Source: Croceibacterium selenioxidans
GTDB taxonomy: Bacteria > Pseudomonadota > Alphaproteobacteria > Sphingomonadales > Sphingomonadaceae
Direction of reading: 5' to 3'
NCBI RefSeq assembly: GCF_018599195.1
Contig: NZ_JAHFVK010000001.1
Location: 1,240,001-1,304,000, forward strand
DNA: 64,000 nt
Shown here: in pieces, positions 26,388 through 35,311 of the stretch
Layout: each line of letters opens with the position of its first letter
Numbering within the stretch: position 1 is the stretch's first letter
The notes under the pieces: generated by a model
Told to the model about the DNA's origin: nothing
What the model saw: only the letters and a program-made list of their open reading frames with translations
Databases searched by the model: none
Position numbers and translations under genes: made by a program

Positions 26388-27584
26388 CTACCGGACGAAC
26401 AAACTCACCAGTTCGACGTGGTTGGACCAACGAAACTGGCCCACGGGCTTCAGGTCGGCCAGGCGATACCCGGCGTCGACAAGGACACGTCCATCACGTG
26501 CCCAGCTCGAGGGATTGCAGCTCACATAGACGATCCGCGGCACCGCGCTTGCGGCGAGCTGCATCACTTGTTCGCGCGCTCCCGCCCGCGGGGGATCGAG
26601 GACGACTCCGTCGAACGGGGAGAGCTCCTCAGGACGCAGAGGATTGCGGAAAAGATCGCGATGCTGAACCTCAACCGGCAAGCCGGCGCGCCCTGCGGCA
26701 GCGCGGCAGGCGAGCAGCGCCTCGCGCGAAGCCTCCGCGGCAGTGACACGAGCGGACCCCGCCAGGGCGAAGGCAAAGGTGCCAAGGCCAGCAAAGAGAT
26801 CGGCCACCTTGCGGCATTCGGCGAGCCACTCACGCGCCGCTCCCACCAGCGCCGCTTCGCCGTCAGCCGTCGCCTGCAGGAACGCACCGGCCGGCATGGC
26901 CACATCGGAACCGGTGAAGGAGATGGTCACCGGCACCGGCTCCCAAAAGGTCTCCGCGCCATAACCCTGATCCAAGGTCAATCGGGCGAGGCCGTGATCG
27001 CGACAGAAGTCGAGCAGGGCCTCGGTTTGGACCAGCCCTTCGAGCGTCAGCCCCTTGATGGCGCAATCGACACCCTGGTTCACGAGCGTTAGCGAGATCT
27101 CGACAGCGTACTTGTCCCGCCGCGGCGCCAGCATGTCGCGCAAGGGAGCAATGAGGTCGAACAGGTCCGGGTGAAGGACGTGACATTCGCGCATGTCGAC
27201 CACACGGTGCGAAGCGCCTTCGTTGAAGCCGATCAACGGCTTGCCCCCTCCGTTGATGGCGCGAAGCGTCGCGCGGCGCCTGGTGCTCGGCGGCGACAGG
27301 TGAACAGGCGCTACATGTTCGGGGATCAGTCCCTGCCCCTCGGCGGCGTTAAGCACTCGGTCCCGAACGAACCCCGCCAGCACTTCCTCGTCCAGATGCT
27401 GCAACTGGCAACCTCCGCAGCGACCGAAGTGGCGGCACGGCGGCTCGGCGTGATGCGGTCCGAATTCAAGCGTGCCATCGGGTAGCACCCGGTCTCCCGG
27501 CGCACTCAAGGCGACGTGGCGGCCCGACGCGGTGACGCCATCCCCTTTGGCCGCGACGCGAACGATCTCTTCTGATGTACTCAC
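26388..27584 (-). CDS. Class I SAM-dependent RNA methyltransferase (TrmA/RumA family)
   Basis: 398 aa. An iron-sulfur motif CRHFGRCGGCQLQHL near residue 50, SAM site ADLFAGLGTFAFAL, base-binding PAGAFLQ, and catalytic Cys in VSCNPSSWARD are all present. RumA-type enzymes make 5-methyluridine in 23S rRNA; which site this one uses cannot be told. The TRAM domain at the N-terminus is short. Its start overlaps nnr by 4 bp, making it the last gene of the ilvD operon. The 129 bp to hydrolase 1 hold only a weak 5-bp hairpin near 26362-26379. Confidence 0.88.
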   Translation of the reverse strand: MSTSEEIVRVAAKGDGVTASGRHVALSAPGDRVLPDGTLEFGPHHAEPPCRHFGRCGGCQLQHLDEEVLAGFVRDRVLNAAEGQGLIPEHVAPVHLSPPSTRRRATLRAINGGGKPLIGFNEGASHRVVDMRECHVLHPDLFDLIAPLRDMLAPRRDKYAVEISLTLVNQGVDCAIKGLTLEGLVQTEALLDFCRDHGLARLTLDQGYGAETFWEPVPVTISFTGSDVAMPAGAFLQATADGEAALVGAAREWLAECRKVADLFAGLGTFAFALAGSARVTAAEASREALLACRAAAGRAGLPVEVQHRDLFRNPLRPEELSPFDGVVLDPPRAGAREQVMQLAASAVPRIVYVSCNPSSWARDGRVLVDAGYRLADLKPVGQFRWSNHVELVSLFVR

Positions 27585-28969
27585 AACGTCGCCGCGTAGG
27601 CTTCCGAAACGTTGCGCGCCAGCCCTGAGGCAGTGAATGCGGGTCCGGCGAGACGTGCGGCCTCACCGTGGAGCCAAACCGCCTCGCAGGCTGCGGTAAA
27701 GCCGTCAGCTCCCGCTGCGAGCCGGCTGACGGCTATGCCCGAGAGAACGTCCCCGCTTCCGGCGACCGAGAGCCAGCTCGTCGCAGGCGGGGCCAAAGCG
27801 AGCCGTCCATCGGGCGCGGCGATGAGCGTATCGGGACCTTTCGCGACGACCACAGCTTGGGCCGCTTGCGCGAGTTTGGTGGCACGATCGATCCTGTTAC
27901 CCTCGTCGATCCCGAAGCTCTCGCAAAGCCGCGCCATTTCGCCTAGGTGCGGCGTGAGGATCAAGGCGGCTGAGCGGCTCTCGCAGTGCCGGGGGCGCAG
28001 CAAGGTCAACGCATCGGCATCGAGTACGGTGGGCCGGTCGGCCGCGAGAACTTCGCCGAGCTTAACCCGAGCCGTTTCGTCGAGCCCGAGGCCCGGTCCG
28101 GCAAGGACTGCCGTGGTGCGCTCATCAGCGAGGAGATCTACCAGCGGGCCGCGCTTGAGGACCAGGTCGGGCGTGGCGGAAGGATGCAGCCCTTGTGCGG
28201 CGAGGCGCACGCAGCCGGCTCCCCCGCGCAAGGCCGCTTCGCTGGCCAATTGCGCGGCTCCCGGCATGACCCCGCCGATCACCAACACCAGCCCGCGAGT
28301 GTACTTGTGCGCGTCGATCGCAGGCGCAGAGAGGTGCGGTCGCGTGAGGAGCGTGGCAGCTCCCGCGATGGGTTCCACCCCGATCGGTACAAGGCGCCGC
28401 TGACCCATTGCCGCCATGGCCGGCATCAGCCAGTGCGCGAACTTCCAGGCGCCCAAAGCGACAGTGACGTCATTGGCGGGCAACCCCTCATTGAGAGGCC
28501 GGCCGGTGTCGCTGTCTATCCCGCTAGGCACGTCTACGGCCAAGAGGGCGGAGTGGCGAACCGCTTCCCGCGACAAGAGCGCGACTAGCTCCGGCGAGAG
28601 CGGCCGAGTCAGCCCGCTGCCGAACAGGCAATCCACCAGGACGCCTCCGTTCCCCGCCGTGTCGAAAGTTCCCCGATAACGCTCGCGCGCGGCCCTGGCT
28701 GCGTCTGTCGCAGGTTCAGAGGGCGCGACAACGACTACGTGCGTTCCGCGACGAGCAAGTTCCTGTGCAATTACATAACCATCGCCGCCATTGTTGCCAG
28801 GTCCGCACAGGACCGTAACGGACCTTCCATGAGCGATCCGCCAGATCCAATCCGCAACGCCCTTTCCCGCGCGCTCCATCAAGGAGCCCACACTCTCACC
28901 CCGGTCTATCAGCGCCTGTTCGGCCGCTCGCATCTGGGCGACAGTGAATATCTGGTCACTGCGCGTCAT
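27581..28969 (-). CDS. nnr: Bifunctional NAD(P)H-hydrate epimerase / ADP-dependent dehydratase
   Basis: 462 aa, the fused form. N-terminal YjeF_N epimerase domain with VLCGPGNNGGDGYVIA; C-terminal ribokinase-like dehydratase with GGAGCVRLAA, AGPGLG and the active-site AGSGDVLSGI. Together they repair damaged NAD(P)HX in the cytoplasm. The ATG at 28969 overlaps the lipoprotein gene by 14 bp and the stop overlaps the methyltransferase start. Confidence 0.94.
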   Translation of the reverse strand: MTRSDQIFTVAQMRAAEQALIDRGESVGSLMERAGKGVADWIWRIAHGRSVTVLCGPGNNGGDGYVIAQELARRGTHVVVVAPSEPATDAARAARERYRGTFDTAGNGGVLVDCLFGSGLTRPLSPELVALLSREAVRHSALLAVDVPSGIDSDTGRPLNEGLPANDVTVALGAWKFAHWLMPAMAAMGQRRLVPIGVEPIAGAATLLTRPHLSAPAIDAHKYTRGLVLVIGGVMPGAAQLASEAALRGGAGCVRLAAQGLHPSATPDLVLKRGPLVDLLADERTTAVLAGPGLGLDETARVKLGEVLAADRPTVLDADALTLLRPRHCESRSAALILTPHLGEMARLCESFGIDEGNRIDRATKLAQAAQAVVVAKGPDTLIAAPDGRLALAPPATSWLSVAGSGDVLSGIAVSRLAAGADGFTAACEAVWLHGEAARLAGPAFTASGLARNVSEAYAATL

Positions 28970-29309
28970 GGCTCAGGGCCTTGGGGGGAATGCGATAACG
29001 ATCGAGGCCCACGGCGACTTCGATCGCGTCATCAGCCGGTACGACCGATGCGACCTGCGCCCCGTCAGCGACGGTGAGAGTCCGTCCATCGTTCGCTACA
29101 GTGAAACGGCGAAAGCCGCCTTCGGGATGGAGGACCGTTAGGATCAGGCCATCGGCACTTTCGCTACGTTCGATGGCGCATGTCCAGTCAAAAGTGCCCG
29201 CGCCGGCAAGGGCGCACTCGATCAGGCTCTCTGGATCCGACTGAGGAGCGCTGTTTCCCTGAGAGCAGGCCGTGAGCAGCAGCAATGCGGCGCTCACGGC
29301 CTTGCGCAT
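28956..29309 (-). CDS. Hypothetical lipoprotein
   Basis: 117 aa. A type II signal peptide [15 protein letters not shown] is followed by a short soluble domain with two further Cys residues (ECALAG, WTCAIERS), possibly a disulfide, and a predicted beta-rich C-terminus. I know no named family. It is wedged with overlaps at both ends between ilvD and nnr (TGATG with ilvD), so expression is tied to both. Confidence 0.75.
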   Translation of the reverse strand: MRKAVSAALLLLTACSQGNSAPQSDPESLIECALAGAGTFDWTCAIERSESADGLILTVLHPEGGFRRFTVANDGRTLTVADGAQVASVVPADDAIEVAVGLDRYRIPPKALSHDAQ

Positions 29310-31168
29310 CAGCGGCGGCCTTGGATCTGGCTCACGTCTCGCACGGCACCGCGCGCGGCGCTCGTCGTCATCGCGGCGTAGGCCTGGAGTGCCTGGGAAA
29401 CTTGCCGGGGGCGCGGCTTGAGGGGGTGCCAGGCGGCATCGCCCTTTGCTTCCATCGCGGCCCGGCGATCGGCAAGGACCTCTTCGGAAACGGCCAAGTT
29501 GATGGTGCGGTTAGGGATGTCGATCTCGATAAGATCGCCCTCTTCCACCAGTCCGATCGCTCCCCCTTCGGCCGCCTCAGGTGAGACATGACCGATGGAA
29601 AGCCCCGAAGTGCCTCCCGAAAAGCGCCCATCGGTGATCAGCGCGCAAGCCGCGCCCAGCCCCTTCGACTTGAGGTAGCTTGTCGGGTAGAGCATTTCTT
29701 GCATGCCCGGTCCGCCGCGAGGTCCTTCGTAACGGATCACCACCACATCACCGGCGACGACATGCCCGGCGAGAATCCCGGCCACGGCCGCGTCCTGGCT
29801 CTCATAAACCTTGGCCGGCCCGGAGAACTTGAGGATCGCCTCATCGACGCCCGCGGTCTTCACGATGCAACCGTCGAGCGCAATGTTGCCCGAAAGTACA
29901 GCCAGCCCGCCGTCCTTGCTGAAGGCATGCTCGACCGAACGGATCACGCCGCCCTCGCGGTCGAGATCGAGTGCATCCCAGCGGCGCGACTGGCTAAAGG
30001 CGGTCTGCGTCGGCACGCCGCCCGGAGCGGCGGCATAGAACTCATGGACCTTGTTATTGCGCGTGCGGCCCACGTCCCAATCTTCCAACGCATCGCCCAG
30101 CGTCGGGCTGTGCACGGTCGGCAGTGCGGTATTGAGCAGGCCGCCCTTCTCCATCTCGCCAAGGATCGACATGATCCCTCCCGCCCGGTGGACGTCTTCC
30201 ATGTGCACGTCGGACTTGGCTGGCGCGACCTTGCATAACACCGGCACCTTACGGGAGAGGCGGTCGATGTCGGTCATCGTAAAGTCGACCCCGGCTTCGT
30301 GCGCGGCCGCGAGCAGGTGGAGTACGGTATTGGTCGATCCGCCCATCGCGATATCGAGCGACATGGCGTTCTCGAAAGCGGAGAAGCTGGCGATAGAACG
30401 CGGCAGGACGCTCGTATCATCCTCCTCGTAATAACGGCGGGCCAGCGTCACCACGAGCCGGCCGGCCCTCTCAAACAGCTGCTTCCGGTCGGAATGTGTC
30501 GCGAGCTGCGAACCGTTGCCGGGCAACGAGAGGCCCAGAGCCTCGGTGAGGCAATTCATCGAGTTGGCGGTAAACATCCCCGAGCACGACCCGCAAGTCG
30601 GGCAGGCCGAACGCTCGATCGCGGCCACTTCCTCGTCGGTCATATGCTCATCGGCAGCGGCGACCATGGCGTCGACCAGGTCGAGCGCATGCTCCTTGCC
30701 CCGCAAGATGACCTTGCCGGCCTCCATCGGGCCGCCAGAGACAAACACGGCCGGGACATTCAGGCGAAGCGCCGCCATCAACATGCCGGGTGTGATCTTG
30801 TCGCAATTGGAGATGCACACCATCGCGTCAGCACAATGAGCGTTGACCATATATTCGACGCTATCGGCGATGAGGTCGCGGCTCGGCAGCGAATAGAGCA
30901 TCCCGTCATGCCCCATGGCGATGCCGTCATCGACCGCGATGGTGTTGAATTCCTTGGCCACGCCGCCTGCGGCTTCGATCTCCCGCGCGACGAGCTGGCC
31001 AAGGTCCTTGAGGTGCACGTGTCCCGGCACAAACTGGGTGAAGCTGTTCACCACCGCGATGATCGGCTTGCCGAAGTCATCGTCCTTCATGCCCGTGGCG
31101 CGCCACAGTCCGCGAGCACCCGCCATATTGCGGCCATGGGTCGAAGTACGGGAACGATACGCGGGCAT
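29309..31168 (-). CDS. ilvD: Dihydroxy-acid dehydratase
   Basis: 619 aa, full length. It dehydrates 2,3-dihydroxy-isovalerate and -methylvalerate in branched-chain amino acid synthesis. Cluster Cys residues are in [11 protein letters not shown] and [18 protein letters not shown]. The length and the third Cys spacing fit the E. coli-like class that holds a [4Fe-4S] cluster. An extended -10 promoter is visible 44 bp upstream. It is the first gene of a four-gene overlapping operon. Confidence 0.96.
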   Translation of the reverse strand: MPAYRSRTSTHGRNMAGARGLWRATGMKDDDFGKPIIAVVNSFTQFVPGHVHLKDLGQLVAREIEAAGGVAKEFNTIAVDDGIAMGHDGMLYSLPSRDLIADSVEYMVNAHCADAMVCISNCDKITPGMLMAALRLNVPAVFVSGGPMEAGKVILRGKEHALDLVDAMVAAADEHMTDEEVAAIERSACPTCGSCSGMFTANSMNCLTEALGLSLPGNGSQLATHSDRKQLFERAGRLVVTLARRYYEEDDTSVLPRSIASFSAFENAMSLDIAMGGSTNTVLHLLAAAHEAGVDFTMTDIDRLSRKVPVLCKVAPAKSDVHMEDVHRAGGIMSILGEMEKGGLLNTALPTVHSPTLGDALEDWDVGRTRNNKVHEFYAAAPGGVPTQTAFSQSRRWDALDLDREGGVIRSVEHAFSKDGGLAVLSGNIALDGCIVKTAGVDEAILKFSGPAKVYESQDAAVAGILAGHVVAGDVVVIRYEGPRGGPGMQEMLYPTSYLKSKGLGAACALITDGRFSGGTSGLSIGHVSPEAAEGGAIGLVEEGDLIEIDIPNRTINLAVSEEVLADRRAAMEAKGDAAWHPLKPRPRQVSQALQAYAAMTTSAARGAVRDVSQIQGRR

Positions 31169-31211
31169 TGGCTTGGCTTTCCGGAACAGGCGCTAACACA
31201 AGTGGCGGCGC

Positions 31212-31240
31212 ATTATATCAGATGGCGGGGCAGTCGAAGA
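31212..31240 (-). promoter_or_regulatory. Extended -10 promoter of ilvD operon
   Basis: On the minus strand TGATATAAT gives a perfect TATAAT hexamer at 31212-31217 with the extended TG (31219-31220). A good -35 is missing (TTCTTC at 18-bp spacing is the nearest), as expected for extended -10 promoters. The predicted leader is about 36 nt, too short for an attenuator. Confidence 0.6.
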
Positions 31241-31270
31241 ACAAATCGGCAATCGGCGGGCAAAGCCCGG

Positions 31271-32002
31271 CTATCTCGCGAGCTCCTGCCTGACCAACGT
31301 GGCGATACGGCCAAGCCGCTCTGCCCAAGCGATCTGACCAACAGTGTCCGCGATCTGATCTTGGCGAACCTCGATCCCGACATATGGCACGCCGTTCGCC
31401 TCGGCATGGATGTTCATCGTCGCGTTGAGCAGCTTGCCCGAATAGGGCTGCTGGTCACCGACGACGAGTCCTTCGGCCTCAAGCAGCGGAATGGTCAGGC
31501 GGGAGGCCCAATCGTGCTCGTTGTAGAGCACACCGACTTGCCATGGGCGTCGCTCCTCGGGACGCGTCGTAAGTTGTGGCGTGAAGCTGTGCAGCGAGAC
31601 GATCAGGCTGGGCGGTGCCTGCCTGATCAGCTCGGCCAGTGCTGAGTGATAGGGGCGATGAAAGCGCGCTAGGCGCTCTTCCCGCCCTGCGATATCGAAC
31701 AGGTTGCCAGGGATGTCATGTCCGTCGCTGGCGTGGGGAATGACCGCCGATGCCTCTTCTTCACGGTTGAAGTCGCAGACGAGCCGACTGACATTCCCAA
31801 GGAAGGCTCCAATTCCCGGAGTTTCGGCCAGGCGCTCCGCCACCTGAGCCACGCCGATGTCGATCGCCACATGTTGATCGAGCAGCGCGCGATCGATCCC
31901 AAGATCGATATCCTCCGGCACCCTGTTAGAAGCGTGATCGGATACGACCAGGATGCCGCCGGTGACCGGGGTGCCCAGGATACGGTAAGCTTCCTCGGTC
32001 AC
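31271..32002 (-). CDS. N-formylglutamate amidohydrolase family protein
   Basis: 243 aa from GTG 32002, which overlaps the ispE stop (GTGA) and has GAGG about 9 nt upstream. ILVVSDHASNRVPEDI, IVSLHSFTPQL and VGVLYNEHDW carry the conserved metal and substrate residues of the FGase family (HutG-like). The family removes formate from N-formylglutamate in histidine degradation; no hut genes are nearby, so the substrate may differ. Confidence 0.85.
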   Translation of the reverse strand: MTEEAYRILGTPVTGGILVVSDHASNRVPEDIDLGIDRALLDQHVAIDIGVAQVAERLAETPGIGAFLGNVSRLVCDFNREEEASAVIPHASDGHDIPGNLFDIAGREERLARFHRPYHSALAELIRQAPPSLIVSLHSFTPQLTTRPEERRPWQVGVLYNEHDWASRLTIPLLEAEGLVVGDQQPYSGKLLNATMNIHAEANGVPYVGIEVRQDQIADTVGQIAWAERLGRIATLVRQELAR

Positions 32003-32811
32003 TTCAGACTTCCTCTCAACTGCCACCAGTCGGGACGGCGTAAAGCCAGCGTTTCCGCGGCTTTGAGCATGACGTCATGACTGCTGTAGAGCGCAAAGCA
32101 AGTCGCACCTGAGCCGCTCATGCGAACTAGGTCGGCCGGTCCCGCGCGGAGTTCGCCGAGAACCTCGGCAACCGGCGGACACAGCGCGATCGCAGGCGCT
32201 TCGAGGTCGTTTCTCCCCTCACGGGCTATCTGGGATGCCGAGCCGGAAGGGAGCGCGCCCCGATCCACACCGTCCCAGGCGGCGAAGACCGGCCCTGTCG
32301 ATAACGGCACGCGGGGATTGACGAGGAGGACGGTCGTTCCTTCGAGATCGTTGCCTACCGGTGCGAGCTGGGTACCCGTACCGCGACCGATGCAGGCTTT
32401 GCTTTCTACACATGCGGGGACGTCTGCCCCGAGCTTCGCCGCGCGCGCGGCCCAGTCCTCAGGCAAACCGTAAGCGTGGCGCACGAGGCGAAAGATCGCG
32501 CCAGCATCGGCCGAACCGCCACCAAGTCCTGCCGCTACTGGCAGGTTCTTTTCCAGGAGCACCGAAAGCCCCTCCGCGCGCGGAAGGAGCGACAGGGCCT
32601 TTGCCGCAATATTATTCAAAGGATCAGTGAGTTGCTCGGCGAACTCACCAACCACCCTCAGCTCATCTCGCGAAGCGGAGGCCGCACTCAGTCGATCGCC
32701 GCTGTCCACGAAAGCGAAGAGCGTCTCCAGTTCGTGGTAACCGTCCTCTCGCCGCCTCCGGACATGGAGAGCGAGGTTGATCTTGGCGTAGGCTGTTTCG
32801 GAGAGCTGCAA
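31999..32811 (-). CDS. ispE: 4-diphosphocytidyl-2-C-methyl-D-erythritol kinase
   Basis: 270 aa GHMP kinase of the MEP isoprenoid pathway. N-terminal YAKINLALHVRRRREDGYHELETLF holds the catalytic Lys and the substrate His; ATP site PVAAGLGGGSADAGA near residue 95; C-terminal RMSGSGATCFALY. It lies 9 bp after the ETF-QO stop and is coupled to the following amidohydrolase. Confidence 0.95.
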   Translation of the reverse strand: MQLSETAYAKINLALHVRRRREDGYHELETLFAFVDSGDRLSAASASRDELRVVGEFAEQLTDPLNNIAAKALSLLPRAEGLSVLLEKNLPVAAGLGGGSADAGAIFRLVRHAYGLPEDWAARAAKLGADVPACVESKACIGRGTGTQLAPVGNDLEGTTVLLVNPRVPLSTGPVFAAWDGVDRGALPSGSASQIAREGRNDLEAPAIALCPPVAEVLGELRAGPADLVRMSGSGATCFALYSSHDVMLKAAETLALRRPDWWQLRGSLK

Positions 32812-32820
32812 ACCCGCTGC

Positions 32821-34476
32821 TCACATATTGGGATAATTGGGACCACCGCCGCCTTCCGGCGTGACCCATTCGATGTTCTGTGGCGGATCTTTGATATCGC
32901 AAGTCTTGCAGTGGACGCAGTTCTGGGCGTTGATGACCAGCCTCGGTTCCCCCTCCTCTACGCCGACGTACTCGTACACGCCTGCGGGACAGTAGCGGGT
33001 CTCAGGCCCGGCATAGACGGGCCAGTCCACCCGTTCGGGTATCGTCGGATCCTTCAGCTTGAGGTGGCAGGGCTGATCTTCCTCGTGGTTGGTGCCGGAT
33101 AAGAATACGGATGATAGCCTGTCGAAGGAAACCTTCCCGTCGGGTTTAGGATAGGCGATCGGCCGATATAGATCGGCGCGCCGAGTTTCTCCCGCGTCCG
33201 TATGATGACCAAGCGAGAACGGCAGGCGGATGCCCACCGTCCGTAACCACATGTCGGCACCGGCCAGCAAAGTACCGAGTACATCCCCGAAGCGCGAGAC
33301 CAGCGGCTGAGCGTTGCGCACCTGCTTGAGCTCGTCGGCTATCCAGCTTGTTCGAACGGCACTCTCGTACTCGGCCAGTTCGTCCTTCTCACGTTCGGAG
33401 GCGATCGCTTCTGCAATCGCTTCGGCGGCGAGTATGCCGCTCTTCATCGCCGTGTGGCTGCCTTTGATGCGCGGGACATTCACAAACCCGGCAGCGCATC
33501 CGATCAAAGCCCCGCCCGGGAACACCAGTTTGGGCACTGACTGCCACCCGCCCTCGTTGATTGCACGAGCTCCGTAGGCGACGCGTCGTCCACCCTCGAT
33601 GACCGCTCGAATGGCGGGATGATGCTTCCAGCGCTGGAATTCTTCGTACGGGCTGATGTAGGGATTGGCGTAATCGAGCGCTGTTACGAAGCCGAGCGCT
33701 ACCTGGCCGTTGGCTTGGTGATAGAGAAAACCGCCGCCCCAGGTGTCATTCTCCGAAAGCGGCCAACCCTGAGTGTGAATCACCCGCCCCGGTTCATGTC
33801 GGTCCGCGGGTATGTCCCACAACTCCTTGATACCCAACCCATAAACCTGCGGCTCACTGTCCGCCTCTAGCGCAAAATGAGCCTTGAGCCGCTTGGTCAG
33901 ATGACCCCGCGCACCTTCCGCCAGCAAAGTATATTTGGCGTGGAGTTCCATTCCCGGTTGATAATCCACCTTGTGCGAACCATCGGCGGCGACGCCCATG
34001 TCCTGTGTCGCCAGGCCCATGACCGCGCCATTCTCGTCGAACAGCACTTCGGAGGCCGGGAAGCCGGGAAATACCTGGACGCCAAGAGCTTCCGCCCGTT
34101 CCGCCAACCAGCGGCAGAGGTTGCCAAGCGAGCCGGTGAAACAGCCGTCGTTCGACATGAGCGGCGGCAGCAGGAAATGCGGCATGCCCCATTTGCCGTT
34201 CCTGGTCAGGAACCAATGGTGGTTCTCGACCACGGGCACTTCGGCAAGATCGCAATTCTCGCGCCAGTCGGGCAACAATTCGTCGAGAGCCCGAGGATCG
34301 ATCACCGCGCCACTGAGAATGTGAGCACCGACTTCGGACCCCTTCTCGAGCACGACGATCTCAAGATCCTCGTTGAGCTGCTTCAGGCGGATCGCCGCGG
34401 CGAGACCCGCGGGTCCGGCACCAGCGATCACCACGTCGACCGGCATGGCCTCGCGTTCTGGATGCTCGGCGTTCAT
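32821..34476 (-). CDS. Electron-transfer flavoprotein-ubiquinone oxidoreductase
   Basis: 551 aa from ATG 34476. It passes electrons from ETF (fatty-acid and amino-acid oxidation) to ubiquinone at the inner membrane. FAD site VVIAGAGPAGLAAAIRL at the N-terminus; the C-terminal [4Fe-4S] domain has NCVHCKTCDIKDP and the ending WVTPEGGGGPNYPNM. Divergent from the UDG-like gene. Confidence 0.94.
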   Translation of the reverse strand: MNAEHPEREAMPVDVVIAGAGPAGLAAAIRLKQLNEDLEIVVLEKGSEVGAHILSGAVIDPRALDELLPDWRENCDLAEVPVVENHHWFLTRNGKWGMPHFLLPPLMSNDGCFTGSLGNLCRWLAERAEALGVQVFPGFPASEVLFDENGAVMGLATQDMGVAADGSHKVDYQPGMELHAKYTLLAEGARGHLTKRLKAHFALEADSEPQVYGLGIKELWDIPADRHEPGRVIHTQGWPLSENDTWGGGFLYHQANGQVALGFVTALDYANPYISPYEEFQRWKHHPAIRAVIEGGRRVAYGARAINEGGWQSVPKLVFPGGALIGCAAGFVNVPRIKGSHTAMKSGILAAEAIAEAIASEREKDELAEYESAVRTSWIADELKQVRNAQPLVSRFGDVLGTLLAGADMWLRTVGIRLPFSLGHHTDAGETRRADLYRPIAYPKPDGKVSFDRLSSVFLSGTNHEEDQPCHLKLKDPTIPERVDWPVYAGPETRYCPAGVYEYVGVEEGEPRLVINAQNCVHCKTCDIKDPPQNIEWVTPEGGGGPNYPNM

Positions 34477-34558
34477 CGGCGGTATTCTGTTTGGGGGGTT
34501 AGCATGGCTTGGGGACTTGATCGCCGCATGCCGGCAGGTCAAGACCCGAGCGCACCAC

Positions 34559-35311
34559 ATGAACAGCCGCCCCGCCCAGACACTCGCAGACAGTATTGCC
34601 GCCGCCCAGGCCTGGTGGCGCGATGCGGGCGTCGACATGGTGTTCGGGGACGAGCCGGTTTCTTGGCTCGCCGAGAAGGCACCTGCAAAAGCCGTGGCGG
34701 CAGTGCCCGTCCGTCCCGTCCCCCCGCCGGAGCCCACCATTCCACCCATCGGCGGTGAGCGAAGCGCGTGGCCGGACGAACTCGCGGCCTTCAATCAATG
34801 GTGGCTAGCGGAGCCAAGCCTTGGCCAAGCCAGCTCTACGCCGCGGGTACCGCCCCGTGGCGATCACTCCGCCTCCGTCATGATAATCGTGCCGATGCCC
34901 GAAGCTGGCGACACCGACAGTCTGCTCGCAGGCCCCCAGGGCAGGCTGCTGGGCTCTTTCGTAAAGGCGATGGGACTGTCTCCGGACCGGGCCTACTTTG
35001 CTTCGGCTCTGCCTCAACACATAGATATGCCCGACTGGGAACGGCTGTCTTCTCAAGGCCTTGGTGAGATAATCACTCACCACGTCCAAATGGTAAATCC
35101 TGGCCGACTGATCGTTTTCGGGACCGGCATTCTACCGCTCGTGGGGCACGATCCAGCGCAAGGCACTCCCGCGATCGGCAAATTCGCGATTCAAGGCGGC
35201 TCGCTGCCGCTTTTAGCGAGCTACGCGCCCGGGCGATTGCTTGATCACCCCTTACTGCGCGCCTCGCTCTGGCGGCGATGGCTTGAATGGACGGACGGGG
35301 ACACGCGATGA
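34559..35311 (+). CDS. Uracil-DNA glycosylase-like protein without cysteines
   Basis: 250 aa from ATG 34559. The C-terminal half has the outline of family 4/5 uracil-DNA glycosylases: MIIVPMPEAGDTDSLLAGPQGRLLGSFVKAMGL, ASALP, RLIVFGTGILPLV and a closing SYAPGRLLDHPLLRASLWRRW. The four Cys that bind the iron-sulfur cluster are absent (the protein has no Cys at all), and the usual GEAPG and HPS motifs are altered. A Pro-rich linker (residues about 50-62) precedes the domain. It may be inactive or act on another substrate. Its stop overlaps the next start (ATGA). Confidence 0.7.
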   Translation: MNSRPAQTLADSIAAAQAWWRDAGVDMVFGDEPVSWLAEKAPAKAVAAVPVRPVPPPEPTIPPIGGERSAWPDELAAFNQWWLAEPSLGQASSTPRVPPRGDHSASVMIIVPMPEAGDTDSLLAGPQGRLLGSFVKAMGLSPDRAYFASALPQHIDMPDWERLSSQGLGEIITHHVQMVNPGRLIVFGTGILPLVGHDPAQGTPAIGKFAIQGGSLPLLASYAPGRLLDHPLLRASLWRRWLEWTDGDTR

